Source of the DNA: Dama dama
Taxonomy: Eukaryota > Chordata > Mammalia > Artiodactyla > Cervidae
Direction of reading: 5' to 3'
NCBI RefSeq assembly: GCF_033118175.1
Contig: NC_083688.1
Coordinates: 827,501 to 891,500 of the forward strand
Length of the DNA: 64,000 nt
Both the position numbers and the translations under genes were made by a program. Positions 22,601-32,600 of the stretch are shown here, in pieces. The notes under the pieces were generated by a model that saw only the letters and a list, made by a program, of their open reading frames with translations, ran no database searches and was not told where the DNA came from. The first letter of the stretch is position 1. Each line of letters begins with the position of its first letter.

Positions 22601-24158
22601 TTTGCCCACCTTCCCTTATCCTGGGCCCACAGGGAGCTGTGGAAGCCTTTCAGGGAATGACGTTGTCAGGTGCGTGTTTCAGACGGGTCGTTGCTGCCCA
22701 CCGCGTGGGGTGCAGTCAGTCTGGAGCCGGGGGACCAGGAGCGCGCTCAGGTCTCTGCAGAGAGACGACGGAGGCTGGGACCAGGGCGGTCGTGGGTGAA
22801 GTGGGGGACAGGGGAGGGTGGGGCCTAGAGAGACTTGGGAAGCGGAGCTGAGAGGTCAGGTGGGGTGACTTTTCTTTTTAAAATTCTAAACGCTACAATA
22901 TTTATGCATGATCATTACATATTTAGAAATAATCTTCATTTAACATAAAAAGGAGCAAGTGAAGTACTATCCTTGTTTTCTTGGCCACAATTACAGCTGT
23001 CCAGGTGGGGAAGGGAGGCCAAAGCAGTTGCCTGGGTCTCTGTCTTGCTCACCTGGGGTGGAGACAGGGCCGTCTGCTGAGACGGTGAAAAAGCCAGCTG
23101 GAAAAAGCCAGTGCTCGGGAGGCTGCTGAGTGCTTGAGCAGCCACCTATGGAGGCGGGGCTGATTTGGCCTGACCACAGGCACCCCTCACCAGGCCTGGA
23201 CCCTGACCAGCCCAACCGCCCACATGGCGTCATTAGCTCTGCTGATGTTGCGACGTGGAGCCATGGATGTCCCAGAGCCCAGGAGAGAGCAGGTGATTCC
23301 TAAGGTCCCTGGCACCTGGGCTGGGGTTTCGGGCTCTGAGCGGACAGAGTGGACTGGACTGGGTGACTCATGGCCCTCACGACTTCCTGCCATTAGAGCC
23401 ACTAGCTCCCAGCCCTCTGGCCCTGCGGGAATTGGTGGGTCTCCCGCCTTCTCACTGGCTGAGTCAGAGTCCCTGGGGCGCCTCCCCCATCCACCTGGGG
23501 GTCCAGGATCCTGGCCTGGGTGTCACGGGCACAGAGAGGGATTGGGGGTGGCCTGGGAGACCCAGAGGGGTGATCCATGTACAAGGACCTGGGAGGACTC
23601 AACGGGTGGCGAGAGCTCTGATTTCTAGAACAGCACCTGTGTACAGAAAGCACCCACTAGATGTTTGTTTGTTTGTTTGTTTTCCAGTGAAGGAACGAAT
23701 AGGGAAGAAAACCTGGGATCGTGGCTCACCCAACTGGAAAATGGAGGGACTGCTCTGATGGTCTCCAGGAGCCTTTCCAGCTTGACAGCGAGGATTCTGG
23801 AGAGCAGAGGGGTTGTCCCCGTGGGGCTCAGGAGAGCAGGCTTTGGAGAGAGGCCACAGGGTGGGGGTCTGCATGGTGGGGGTCTACAGGAGCTAAGCTC
23901 TGCATGTTCCTCAGCCCTCCTGCCCTCTCAGGCTGTCCCTGTAAGCTCGGGCACAGACTCTGTGTGTGTGCGTGTTGGGGGGCACCCCGCCAGAGGGGGA
24001 GAGCCCACAGCTGGTGTCAGCAACCATGGCAACCGTCCAGAGCCCACGCTGACTGGTCACAAGGGCTGAGACTGGCAGGTTCCACGCCCTGAAGGTGCCA
24101 AGGGTCACCTGGGCCCAGGTAGTTTATCCCCACAGGCATCATATGACTTCCCCCAATC
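19691..24158. other. Intergenic unique sequence with MIR remnants
   Basis: Mostly GC-rich unique sequence. 22432-22585 is a sense MIR (CCAGGCACTTTACAGATGCC, TTTACAGCTTAGGAGATGGA, CAGAGCCCAGACTAGAACCC). A short TTTG run lies at 23662-23681. 21590-22150 is less GC-rich with no family recognised. Overlapping frames on both strands have no motif I know. Confidence 0.6.
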
Positions 24159-24159
24159 A

Positions 24160-24366
24160 GCTTCCCAGGTGGCTCAGTGGGTAAAGAATTCGCTTGCAGT
24201 GCGGGAGACAAGGGTTCAATGCCAGGGTGGGGAAGACCCCCTGGGGTGAGGGCACTGCCACCCACTCCAGTGTTCTTTCCTGGAGAATCCCAAGGACAGA
24301 GGAGCCTGGCGGGCCGCAGTCCATAGGGTCACAAAGAATGACGGCTGAAGTGACTGAGCACGCAGC
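24160..24366 (+). mobile_element. Bov-tA SINE, sense
   Basis: CAGCTTCCCAGGTGGCTCAG head, GCGGGAGACAAGGGTTCAAT, CCACTCCAGTGTTCTTTCC, GAGGAGCCTGGCGGGCC, AAGTGACTGAGCACGC tail. Confidence 0.92.
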
Positions 24367-26030
24367 ACCTACCAATTCATGAACACTCGATGGTGGGTCT
24401 CTAGCTAAAGACCCAAGGCTCAGCTCTGACTTGCCAGTGAGTTAGTTTTGCTTGAACCGAAGCGTTCTGTTTCTGGAAAATATTGAATTTCAATACACTG
24501 GTCAAAGCAGGCTTTCTTCCCTCTTCCACAGTTGCCACTCACCCCTATCGTTTCACACTTGATAGCTCCACACATGTTATCTACCTGACGCCTGAAGGCT
24601 TTTGAGTTTGGGAACCCAGAGCTCAACCACCCCACTTTGTAAACAGGGAGACTGTGCAGGTAGAATGGAATCCTGGATGATCTCAGGTTGGAAGAGTCCT
24701 TGAGGTCCCAAAGGTCTCATTTTCAGATTTCTGCTCCAGTGTCATTTCTTCGAGAGGACTTCCCTGATCAGACTACTCAAAGCAGCACCCCGTCCACTCT
24801 GCCTGGTACCCTGTTCTGTTTGTCCTCAGCTCCTCCTGACACCCCAGCCTCCAGCCCCCCGGTTTATTCCTCTTGCTGCTGTCTGTGCCCTGTGAGGACA
24901 GGGACTTGGTTGGTCTTATTCACTGATGAGTAATACCGGGCACATGTTAAGTGTCCCCCCCAAAAAAAATTGTTGGGCGTGGTAGCACCACCCCCAGACC
25001 TCTTCCCTGCCTCAGTTCCCCTGGGCTGTTCCGGGGACATCCTGGAGCCGTGCTGTTGTCCCAGGGTCACCCAGTGGTCCCCAGGCCTCCACCCCTGCCG
25101 GGCGCTGTGTGTGAGGCGAACCCAGCTGTGTCCTGCCGGCCAGAGGGTGGGGGGCCCTGGTGCCCTTTGGCTCGCCCAACACCCCTCCTCTGAAATCTGA
25201 CCAGTCACGTCTGAAATCCCAAGCTCAAACAGACCACAGCCTGGGTGTGCACCAGGCGCCTTTTGCGGGCTGTGGGCAGGGCAGGGGCCCGGGCAGGTCT
25301 TGGTATCTTGTGTTCTCAGAACCAGAAGAAAGGGGGTGGGCAGGGAGGCCGAGAGCAGGAAACGCTCCTTATTTTTCTGCCAAAAGAAACTTTATTTTTT
25401 TCAAAAGTGAAAATATTTGCTCACAAAATCTGTGCAAACACAGTGCAGAAGCATGAGAAAGAAGGTCAAAAGGACACGCATTCTACCTCCCAAGGACCTG
25501 GTCTACAGGACGAGTCCACCTGGGGTCAGAAAGCCTGGGCTCAGCTCCTAGACTGACCACTTTCCAGCTGCAGATCTTGAGGGGGACCTAACTTCTCAGT
25601 GCCTTGATTTATTCACCCATAAAATGGGGATATTCGTGTTCATCTCAGCCTCTCGGCCCACTTTCTATTATCCTCTCTTTCCTCCAGCTCCGAGAACATG
25701 TCTGTTTAGGACACCATGACCTGACTGGCCCCTGCCCTGCCCACCACCCGTAAAAGTCACATCCTGCACACCCAGGCTGTGGTCTAAACTTGGGACCCAG
25801 GCTTAATCAGAACCTGTCACCTAGCATTGTTGTGAGGATTAGATAAGTGGATCCATGGAAGGGCCTAGAACAGTGCCCGGCACATGGTGAGGGCTGTGGA
25901 TGTACTGGCTAGCATCTTGCTGTCGTCTGACATCATCAGCGTTGCCACCACCCCATTGTCGTCACTGCCGTCAGCACCGCTGTTATCATCATCTTTGCAG
26001 GTAGCTCCGTATGCACCAACTTGTCTTCCT
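24367..26030. other. Intergenic unique sequence
   Basis: No gene recognised. 25555-25640 has the MIR-like CTTCTCAGTGCCTTGATTTA, TTCACCCATAAAATGGGG, and 25820-25890 has a MIR-like GTGAGGATTAGATAAGTGG. It leads directly into the CCAY array. Confidence 0.5.
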
Positions 26031-27110
26031 CCTTCTCACCCCTCTGTCCACCCACCCATCCATCCACCCACCCATCCACCCACCCATCCATTCACCCATC
26101 CATCCATCTACCCACCCATCCACCCACCCACCCAACCATCCACCCACCCACCCACCCAACCATCCACCCACCCACCCATCCACCCACCCATCCATCCATC
26201 TACCCACCCATCCACCCACCCAACCATCCACCCACCCACCCACCCAACCATCCACTCACCCACCCATCCACCCACCCATTCACCCACCCATCTACCCACC
26301 CATCCATGTACCCATCCATTCACCCACCCATCCACCTACCCACCCATCCACCCACCCATCCATCCACCCACCCACCCATCCACCCACCCATCCATCCATC
26401 CATTCACCCACCCATCCATCCACCCACCCATCCACCCACCCACCCATCTACCCACCCATCCATGTACCCATCCATCCACCCATCCATCCATCCACTCACC
26501 CACCCATCCATCCACCCACCCATCCACCCACCCATCCACCCACCCACCCATGTACCCATCCATTTACCCATCCATCCACCCATCCATCCATCCACTCACC
26601 CACCCATCCATCCACCCACCCATCCACCCACCCATCCACCCACCCACCCATGTACCCATCCATTTACCCATCCATCCATCCACCCACCCACCCACCCATC
26701 CATCCACCCACCCACCCATCCATCCACCCACCCCCCCATGCATCCACCCCCCATCTATCCACCCCCCCACCCACCCACCCATCCATCCACCCACCCATCC
26801 AACCATCCACCCACCCTCCCATCCATCCATCCACCCACCCACCCACCCATCCATCCACCCACCCACCCATCCATCCATCCACCCCCCCATCCATCCACCC
26901 CCCATCTATCCACCCCCCAACCCACCCACCCATCCATCCATCCACCCACCCATCCATCCATCCACCCACCCACCCATCCACCCACCCACCCATCCACACA
27001 TCCATCCAACCACCCATCCAACCACCCACCCACCCTCCCATCCACCCATCCATCCATCCTAAACCCACCCATCCATCCATCCGTCCACCCACCCATCCAT
27101 CCAGCCAGGT
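26031..27110. repeat. 1.1-kb CCAY/CCCA tandem array (CCATCCACCCAC type)
   Basis: Over a thousand bases are built almost only from CCAT, CCAC and CCCA quadruplets, with rare CTAC, GTAC, TTCAC and AACC variants. Higher-order duplications are visible: the marker CATGTACCC occurs at 26305, 26461, 26549 and 26649 (spacings 156, 88, 100), and a block with CCCCCATCTATCCACC recurs about 150 bases apart near 26750 and 26900. Stop codons are almost impossible in this alphabet, so all three plus frames stay open for 370-426 codons of His-Pro-Ser/Thr-Ile repeats; these are not genes. The minus strand is a GGGT/GGAT repeat. Confidence 0.97.
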
Positions 27111-27196
27111 TCCATTTCCGTGGGGGCAAACCTAGACTCTGCCTGAGTGCCTTTGGGTGGGATGAACTTTGCAGATCCAGAGCATCTGCAATCAGG

Positions 27197-27335
27197 TATG
27201 AGGTTTTCCTGGTGGTCCAGGGGTTAAGCCTCTGCACTCCCAATGCAGGGCCCTGGGTTCGATTCCTGGTCAGGAAGCTAGATTCTGCATGCCACTGCTA
27301 AGATCCTGCGCATGGTGACTAAGACTCAGGTCAGC
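27197..27335 (+). mobile_element. CHR-type tRNA-derived SINE, sense
   Basis: GTTTTCCTGGTGGTCCAGGG, GCACTCCCAATGCAGGGC, GGTTCGATTCCTGGTCAGG, AGATTCTGCATGCC, GTGACTAAGACTCAGG. Tail not A-rich; ends are approximate. Confidence 0.7.
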
Positions 27336-28889
27336 CAGAAGAAGAGGGGAGTACTGCAGTCAGGCATGTCGGCAGTCAGGAAGGTCATTCCAGGAAGATC
27401 TTGGAAGTCAAATAAATGTTTATGCCATTCTTGTGATCCCCATCTCCCTAATCAGGCTGGTGTTTCTGGAGTCGGGGATTGTGTCCCCCTCCTGCCTGAT
27501 CAGAATGACAGCTCCTTGGGCAAGGTGTTTCTCCTCTCTCTCTGCTTCTCATCCTCCCACCCTGGACCTGTGGATGTGGGATGTCCACTCCGTGCAGTGA
27601 CTTCCTGGAGTGAGAGGACCTGAGGCTTTGAAGGGTGAACCTGTAATTCCTGGGGCAGCTTCCTCCTTATCAGTGTCCCCGGCCCCGCCCCTGCCCAGCA
27701 CGGAGGAAGCCTGTCCTCTGAAATTAGTTGTCCCCACTCAGGACTCTAACGGATGTCTCACGTCTGACAGGTCCAACCCCGAATGGCTGACCCCCGGCCC
27801 AACCTGCCCACCCCAGCCCTCTCCATCTTTCTGACAACTCTAGCCACCTAGTTGCTGGGACCCAAACCACTCCATTTGCCCTTGACCCCTCTCTTTCTCT
27901 CACACCACCTCCAACCCATCAGCAGACCTCAGCTCTATCTTCCAAATCCGCTCAAAATTCAGCCACTTCTCACCACCTTCACAGTTACCGCCGGGACCAA
28001 GCCATCAGCAACTCCGGCCTGGATAATGCAGAAGAGCATCGCTGCACGGCTTGACGTCACCCACACTTTACTTCTGCACCTTTACTTGTCCGAGGATATA
28101 AATGCCGTCAGGGCAGGGATGGTGGTCTGTCTTGTCCACAGTTGTGCCGCCATCGCCTGAAGGGGCGCCTAGAGAGTAGGTGCTCCATGGATGCTTGTCG
28201 AGGGAACAAATGAAATTCCACCAAGACTGGGAACAGGCGAGGCCAGTGCTTGCTGGAGTTGGAAGGAGGGGACTTTCGGAAACAAGTAAAGCCTCCCCAG
28301 CCCACTGCTCTGAGCTCCCTTTCAAGTGTGCTCCCCACAGGCCGGCCGAGGAAGCCGATCTGGGGTGGCTCCCACCATCTCGAGGCAGGGGGCAGAGGCA
28401 TCAGCTCACCTCTGGGGATAGCACGGTGTGTTGAGTCAGTGGATCTGGCCATGGCTCTAGTGCTGACTAGATCTGCAGCCACGGTTCCCTTCCTGTGAAA
28501 TGAGGAGACCAGTACTGGTTGCCAGCATTTCTTCTAGTGAATGCGAGGCCCTAGGCACTGCGCTCACCCTCCTACACTTAGCTCAGGTGATCTCCACATC
28601 AATCCAATGGAACAGGCACTACAGCTGCAACTATCATCCCACACGTGCAGAAAGAGAGCCATAAAGACATTGACGAACCTGCCAAGATCATAGGATGTTA
28701 AGTGGCAGAGCTGGGATTTGAACCCTGACAGTCTGATCGCTCCGTGCATTTATGTGCTAGTTGATCCCTTAACGCATTATTGACCAGAGATGTATTAATA
28801 GGTCTTTTGTTACCCCAAAGTTATTAACTGGAGATGTTTCAGTATTTACCCACATAAGAAATCACTGGCCACAGGCCCTGAAGTGCGGT
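27336..28889. other. Intergenic sequence with a MIR
   Basis: 28540-28750 is a sense MIR (GAGGCCCTAGGCACTGCGCT, GAACCTGCCAAGATCATAG, GGCAGAGCTGGGATTTGAAC). The remainder is unique with no recognised gene. Confidence 0.6.
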
Positions 28890-29091
28890 GTTAGTCGCAA
28901 AGTCGTGTCTGACTCTTGCGACTCCAAGGACTGTATCCCACCAGGCTCCTCTGTCCATGGGATTTTCCAGGAAAGAACACTGGAGTGGGTTGCCATTTCC
29001 TTCTCCAGGGGATGTTCCTGACCCAGGGATTTAACCTGGGTCTCCTTCATTGCAGGTGGATTCTTTACCACTGAGCCACCAGGGAAGTCCA
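28890..29091 (-). mobile_element. Bov-tA SINE, antisense, 0.5 kb before PADI1 exon 1
   Basis: AAAGTCGTGTCTGACTCTTG, CACCAGGCTCCTCTGTCC, GGAGTGGGTTGCCATTTCC, GACCCAGGGATTTAACC, CTGAGCCACCAGGGAAGTCC. It is the nearest mobile element to the PADI1 start; 29092-29460 between them is unique GC-rich sequence. Confidence 0.95.
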
Positions 29092-29460
29092 GGGCAGTAG
29101 TTTCTGCGAAAACCCCCCGGTCAGTGAAGTGCTGACCTACGAGATGAGATCTGCAGGCCCCTCAGGCAGCACCGGGCCTCAGACAGCGCTGCCATCTTTG
29201 CATCATTGCCGTGTAGACTCCATCACCGAGAGTCTGAGGATGGAAGCTAAGGGGGACGGGGTCTGCTGTGAGCTCGTCTTCTGCTGGCAGCTGAGCTCTG
29301 CTCCGCCAGGGTCTCAGCTGAAGCCCCCCCACCCCCATCCCCCAGGGAGGCTTTTGGCACCGCCTCCCTGAGCCTGGTGGATTGACAGGCCAGGAGGGAT
29401 GGCATGGGGCCAGGAGGTGGGGACCAGGCTCAGGGCAGGCTCTTCAGGTCAGAGGATGAA

Positions 29461-29470
29461 ATTAAAAGGG
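29461..29470 (+). promoter_or_regulatory. TATA-like element upstream of PADI1 exon 1
   Basis: ATTAAAAGGG lies 119 to 110 bases before the start codon. It would put a start site near 29490 and give a 5' UTR of about 90 bases. The human PADI1 promoter is described as depending on Sp1 and MZF1; the GGGAGGAGG just downstream is the kind of G-rich site these factors use. This is inference from position and composition only. Confidence 0.35.
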
Positions 29471-29579
29471 AGGAGGAAAGCGCCAGCCCGTCAGAACTCA
29501 CGCCCCTTCCTGGCAACGAGGTGCCTGGGTGCAGAGCTGGGCAGCAGGGCGCTCAGAGGTCAGACGCCGGCGGGTCGGG

Positions 29580-29671
29580 ATGGCCCCACAGAGGGCCTTG
29601 CGGCTGTCCCCGAAGAAGCCCAGCTACGCTGTGTGTGCTGTGGGGCTGGAAACGTACCTGGACGTTCACAG
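29580..29671 (+). CDS. PADI1: PADI1 exon 1 (coding part), start codon, residues 1-31
   Basis: Begins with ATG at 29580 and reads MAPQRALRLSPKK, then PSYAVCAVGLETYLDVH, matching the N-terminus of human PADI1 (MAPKRVVQLS..., AVCVVGVEAHVDIH) in length and pattern. The exon ends on two bases of codon 31 at a GTGAGA donor. Joined to exon 2 the codon becomes Ser, followed by DVPKG as in human. This start is the only ATG giving the family N-terminus. The bases before it (GTCGGG) have G at -3 and G at -1, and GCC follows the ATG, a reasonable Kozak context. The exon encodes the first strands of the N-terminal immunoglobulin-like domain. No signal peptide is present, as expected for a cytosolic or nuclear enzyme. 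Confidence 0.93.
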
Positions 29672-32600
29672 GTGAGAGCCGAGGGGCGCCCAGCTGGCTG
29701 GCAGGGGGCTGGGCGCGGCTGGGGCGCCTGCAGCAGTGGGATGGGCCCCCGGAGGCCGAATCGGGCGCCGTGGAGGATGCTGACGAGGGGCTGTTTTGCC
29801 AGCAGAGCCGGTGGAGTTGCTGCAGCCCCGGGAGAGGGAGAGGGTGCAGGTCCCTGCTGGGGCCCTGGCTCCAGCACCGGGGTCACTCTCTGGCTTTAAG
29901 CCCGTGGGCGAGGGTTCCAGCTCTGAGCCCTGGGGCCGCACTCTGGGGTCTGGGTTCTGCGTTCTGACGGCCCCGTGGAACGTGTGCGGAGCATCAGAAC
30001 GAATTGTTGCTCGAGACGGAGGACTGGACGGTCCTCCCCTGACTGTGCCCTCTGTTTCTGGCCGACGGCCCCTCTCTCAGGCAGAGGGGCGGAGTGTGGC
30101 AGCTCGGTCGTTGGAGGCCAACCCTGGGCGACTGGGAAGAGAAGGGACGAGCTGTGGAAGGAGTGAACGTGTTAGCAAAGGAAGAGGCCTGAGAATAGGC
30201 CCGGGGCTTATGTTTCAGCGTGCTCATAAAGGGAAGGCGCTCGATGAGCCTAGGGCTTGTGTCTGCAAGAGGGTGATGGGGATGAGGCTGTGGGAGGACA
30301 GGGCCCGGATCGGGGCCAGGGACTCGGCCCAGTGAGTTTCCCCGCACAGCCGCTGAGGGAGCTGGACTTGGGGGTCTCCGGGGGCCTTTCCAGCTCTGAC
30401 ATGACTCTAGTCCTACTGGACCAGACGCACCCAGAGCCCCTGTCGGCGGGGAGGGGGCAGTCAAGGTGAGGAGGGTCTGCCTCCCAGAGCAGGTGGGAGC
30501 TGGGGTCTGATCCAAGCTGGGACCTGAGCTGGCCCCACTTCACCTGGCCTCAGGGGACCCCACCCCCGGGGCCCCTCCTGCCGCCCCAACTCCTGTCTTT
30601 GGGGTGGGGGCCTGGGGGTGGGCTCGGGGAGCCAGGGCCCCGGGGGCCAGGCCTCAGCTCCCAGCTCTTCTGGGGGTCCTGGCCTGGGGCTGGTTCTCTT
30701 GCATCTGGGAGATTCTGTTTTCTCCTTTTAACACAGTGTTGCCAGACTTAGCTAATGAAAATACAGGACACCCAGTTTACATTTCATGTTTAAAAAATAA
30801 CTTTTTTTTAAGAGTATTGCGTGGGACATACTTGTATTTTTAAAAAGTAACAGACATTCAGATTTAGCTCGGTGTCCCGTGCTTTATCTGGCGACTGTGC
30901 TTTACCATCAAGAGTGGGGCCGGGGTCTCTAGTGAGCCCCGTCTTCCTATTCCACACCCCGGCTCTCCTCCCAGGGGTGGCTGTTTCTAGAAGGTAACTG
31001 CAGAACCTCAGGCCCTTCTGAGAAGCCTTTGACCGGGAGCCAGGAGATGGGAGTTCTGGTTCTGCTTCCGCTGCTGACTTGCTGTCTGGCGTGTGCCCAG
31101 CCGCAGGCCCTCTCTGGGCCCCGGCAGGATGAGCTGAGTCCCCTGTTGGGTCCAGGCTGGTGGTAAAGCACCCACACTCGGCTTGGACAGACTCGGGGCC
31201 TCCTTCTAGCTCCATTGGAGGCTGTGGGGTCCTGGGCAAGCTGCTGCACTCCTCTGAGCCTCAGTTTCCTCATCTGACAAATGGGGGAGCAAGCTCACTG
31301 GTGGTAATGGGTGTGTGTGTGCTCACTCGTGTCCTTCTCTTTGCGACCCCTTGGGCCGTAGCCCGCCAGGCTCCTCTGTCCATGATGTCTCCCAGGCAAG
31401 AACACTGGAGCAGGTTGCCATTTGCTGCTCCAGGGGATCTTCCCAACCTGGGGATGGAGTCCTGGTCTCTTGTGTCTCTGTTTCGGCAGAGGGATTCTGT
31501 ACCACTCTGCCACCTGGGAGGCGCGCTGTGAGCCTGCCTGGGTGGGCCCCGCCCCGCGGGAGGGGCCGTGCCACAGCTCTGACAGCTCTGTGGGTCCGCT
31601 GTCCTCCATTGGGCCTAGAGGGTGGAGGAGCAGAAGGCAGATGGGCTGTGTGGGGGGGACACAGGGCAATGAGCCTGGAAACCTCCTTCGGGGTCACCAA
31701 GCCCCTCGACATCCCCAGGGTGGGCTGCGGGGAAGCTGCCTGGTGGTCTGACTCTGCAGGCAGGGACTGCTGTGGGGTCCTGGTGAGCAGCATGAGGGAC
31801 CCGCGCCCGGGGTCCTTCAGGAGCCTTCACCCTGGATGTTGATGGGGACTAGCATCATGAGGGGACTAGTCATGAGGGTCTCTGGAAAACAGAAGTTAGT
31901 TCTGCAACAAGTTGGTTTGAAAGTAGACCTTGAGAAGAACGTGTGGCCTCTGAGGTCTCTGATAGGTGGGAACTAGCGACGTGAAGTTGTCGAGCCGGTG
32001 GTGGGAGGGGGCGTGGCTTGTCCCCCTGGGAAGGTTTGAAGAGGCGCCTGGGACTTCCTGGCGGTCCAGGGGTTAAGGCTTCCAGCACTGGGGCTGTGGG
32101 TGTGGTCCCTGGTCCAGGAACGGACAACCCACACGTGGCCAAGAACAAAGGGAGCAGGGGGTCCTGAAGCCCACTCCGGGGCCGGGCTGGCGAGAGGAAG
32201 GGGCTGTGAGCCCGGGGCTCCCCGACCCCCACGGTGGGTGCCCCGCCCCAGCTAGGCTGAGCAAGGGGCCTCTGGTTGGCCTTGCTGGTAGAAGGGGGAC
32301 GCCCCCCGAAGACGGGGGTGTGGGTCACCTGAGCTGAGGTCCCAGCCCTCCGGAGCCTCTGGAGATGGGCGTGTGGGGTGACGTCACGGGAAGCGATTAA
32401 CTCCCCCGTGTGCGCTCCAGACTGGTTATTTGGGGAAACACCTGCTTTGGGATAATAGTGTGCCCTGGGGTGCCTCAGCCCGAGGAGCCCTAGAAATCCC
32501 TTAGCATGTGCTGCGGACCCTGCCCTCTCAACCGGCGGGCTGGCGACCCCCTGCGTCTGGCCAGACAGCCTGGACCGTCTCTGTTTTCCTTGCCTGGAGG

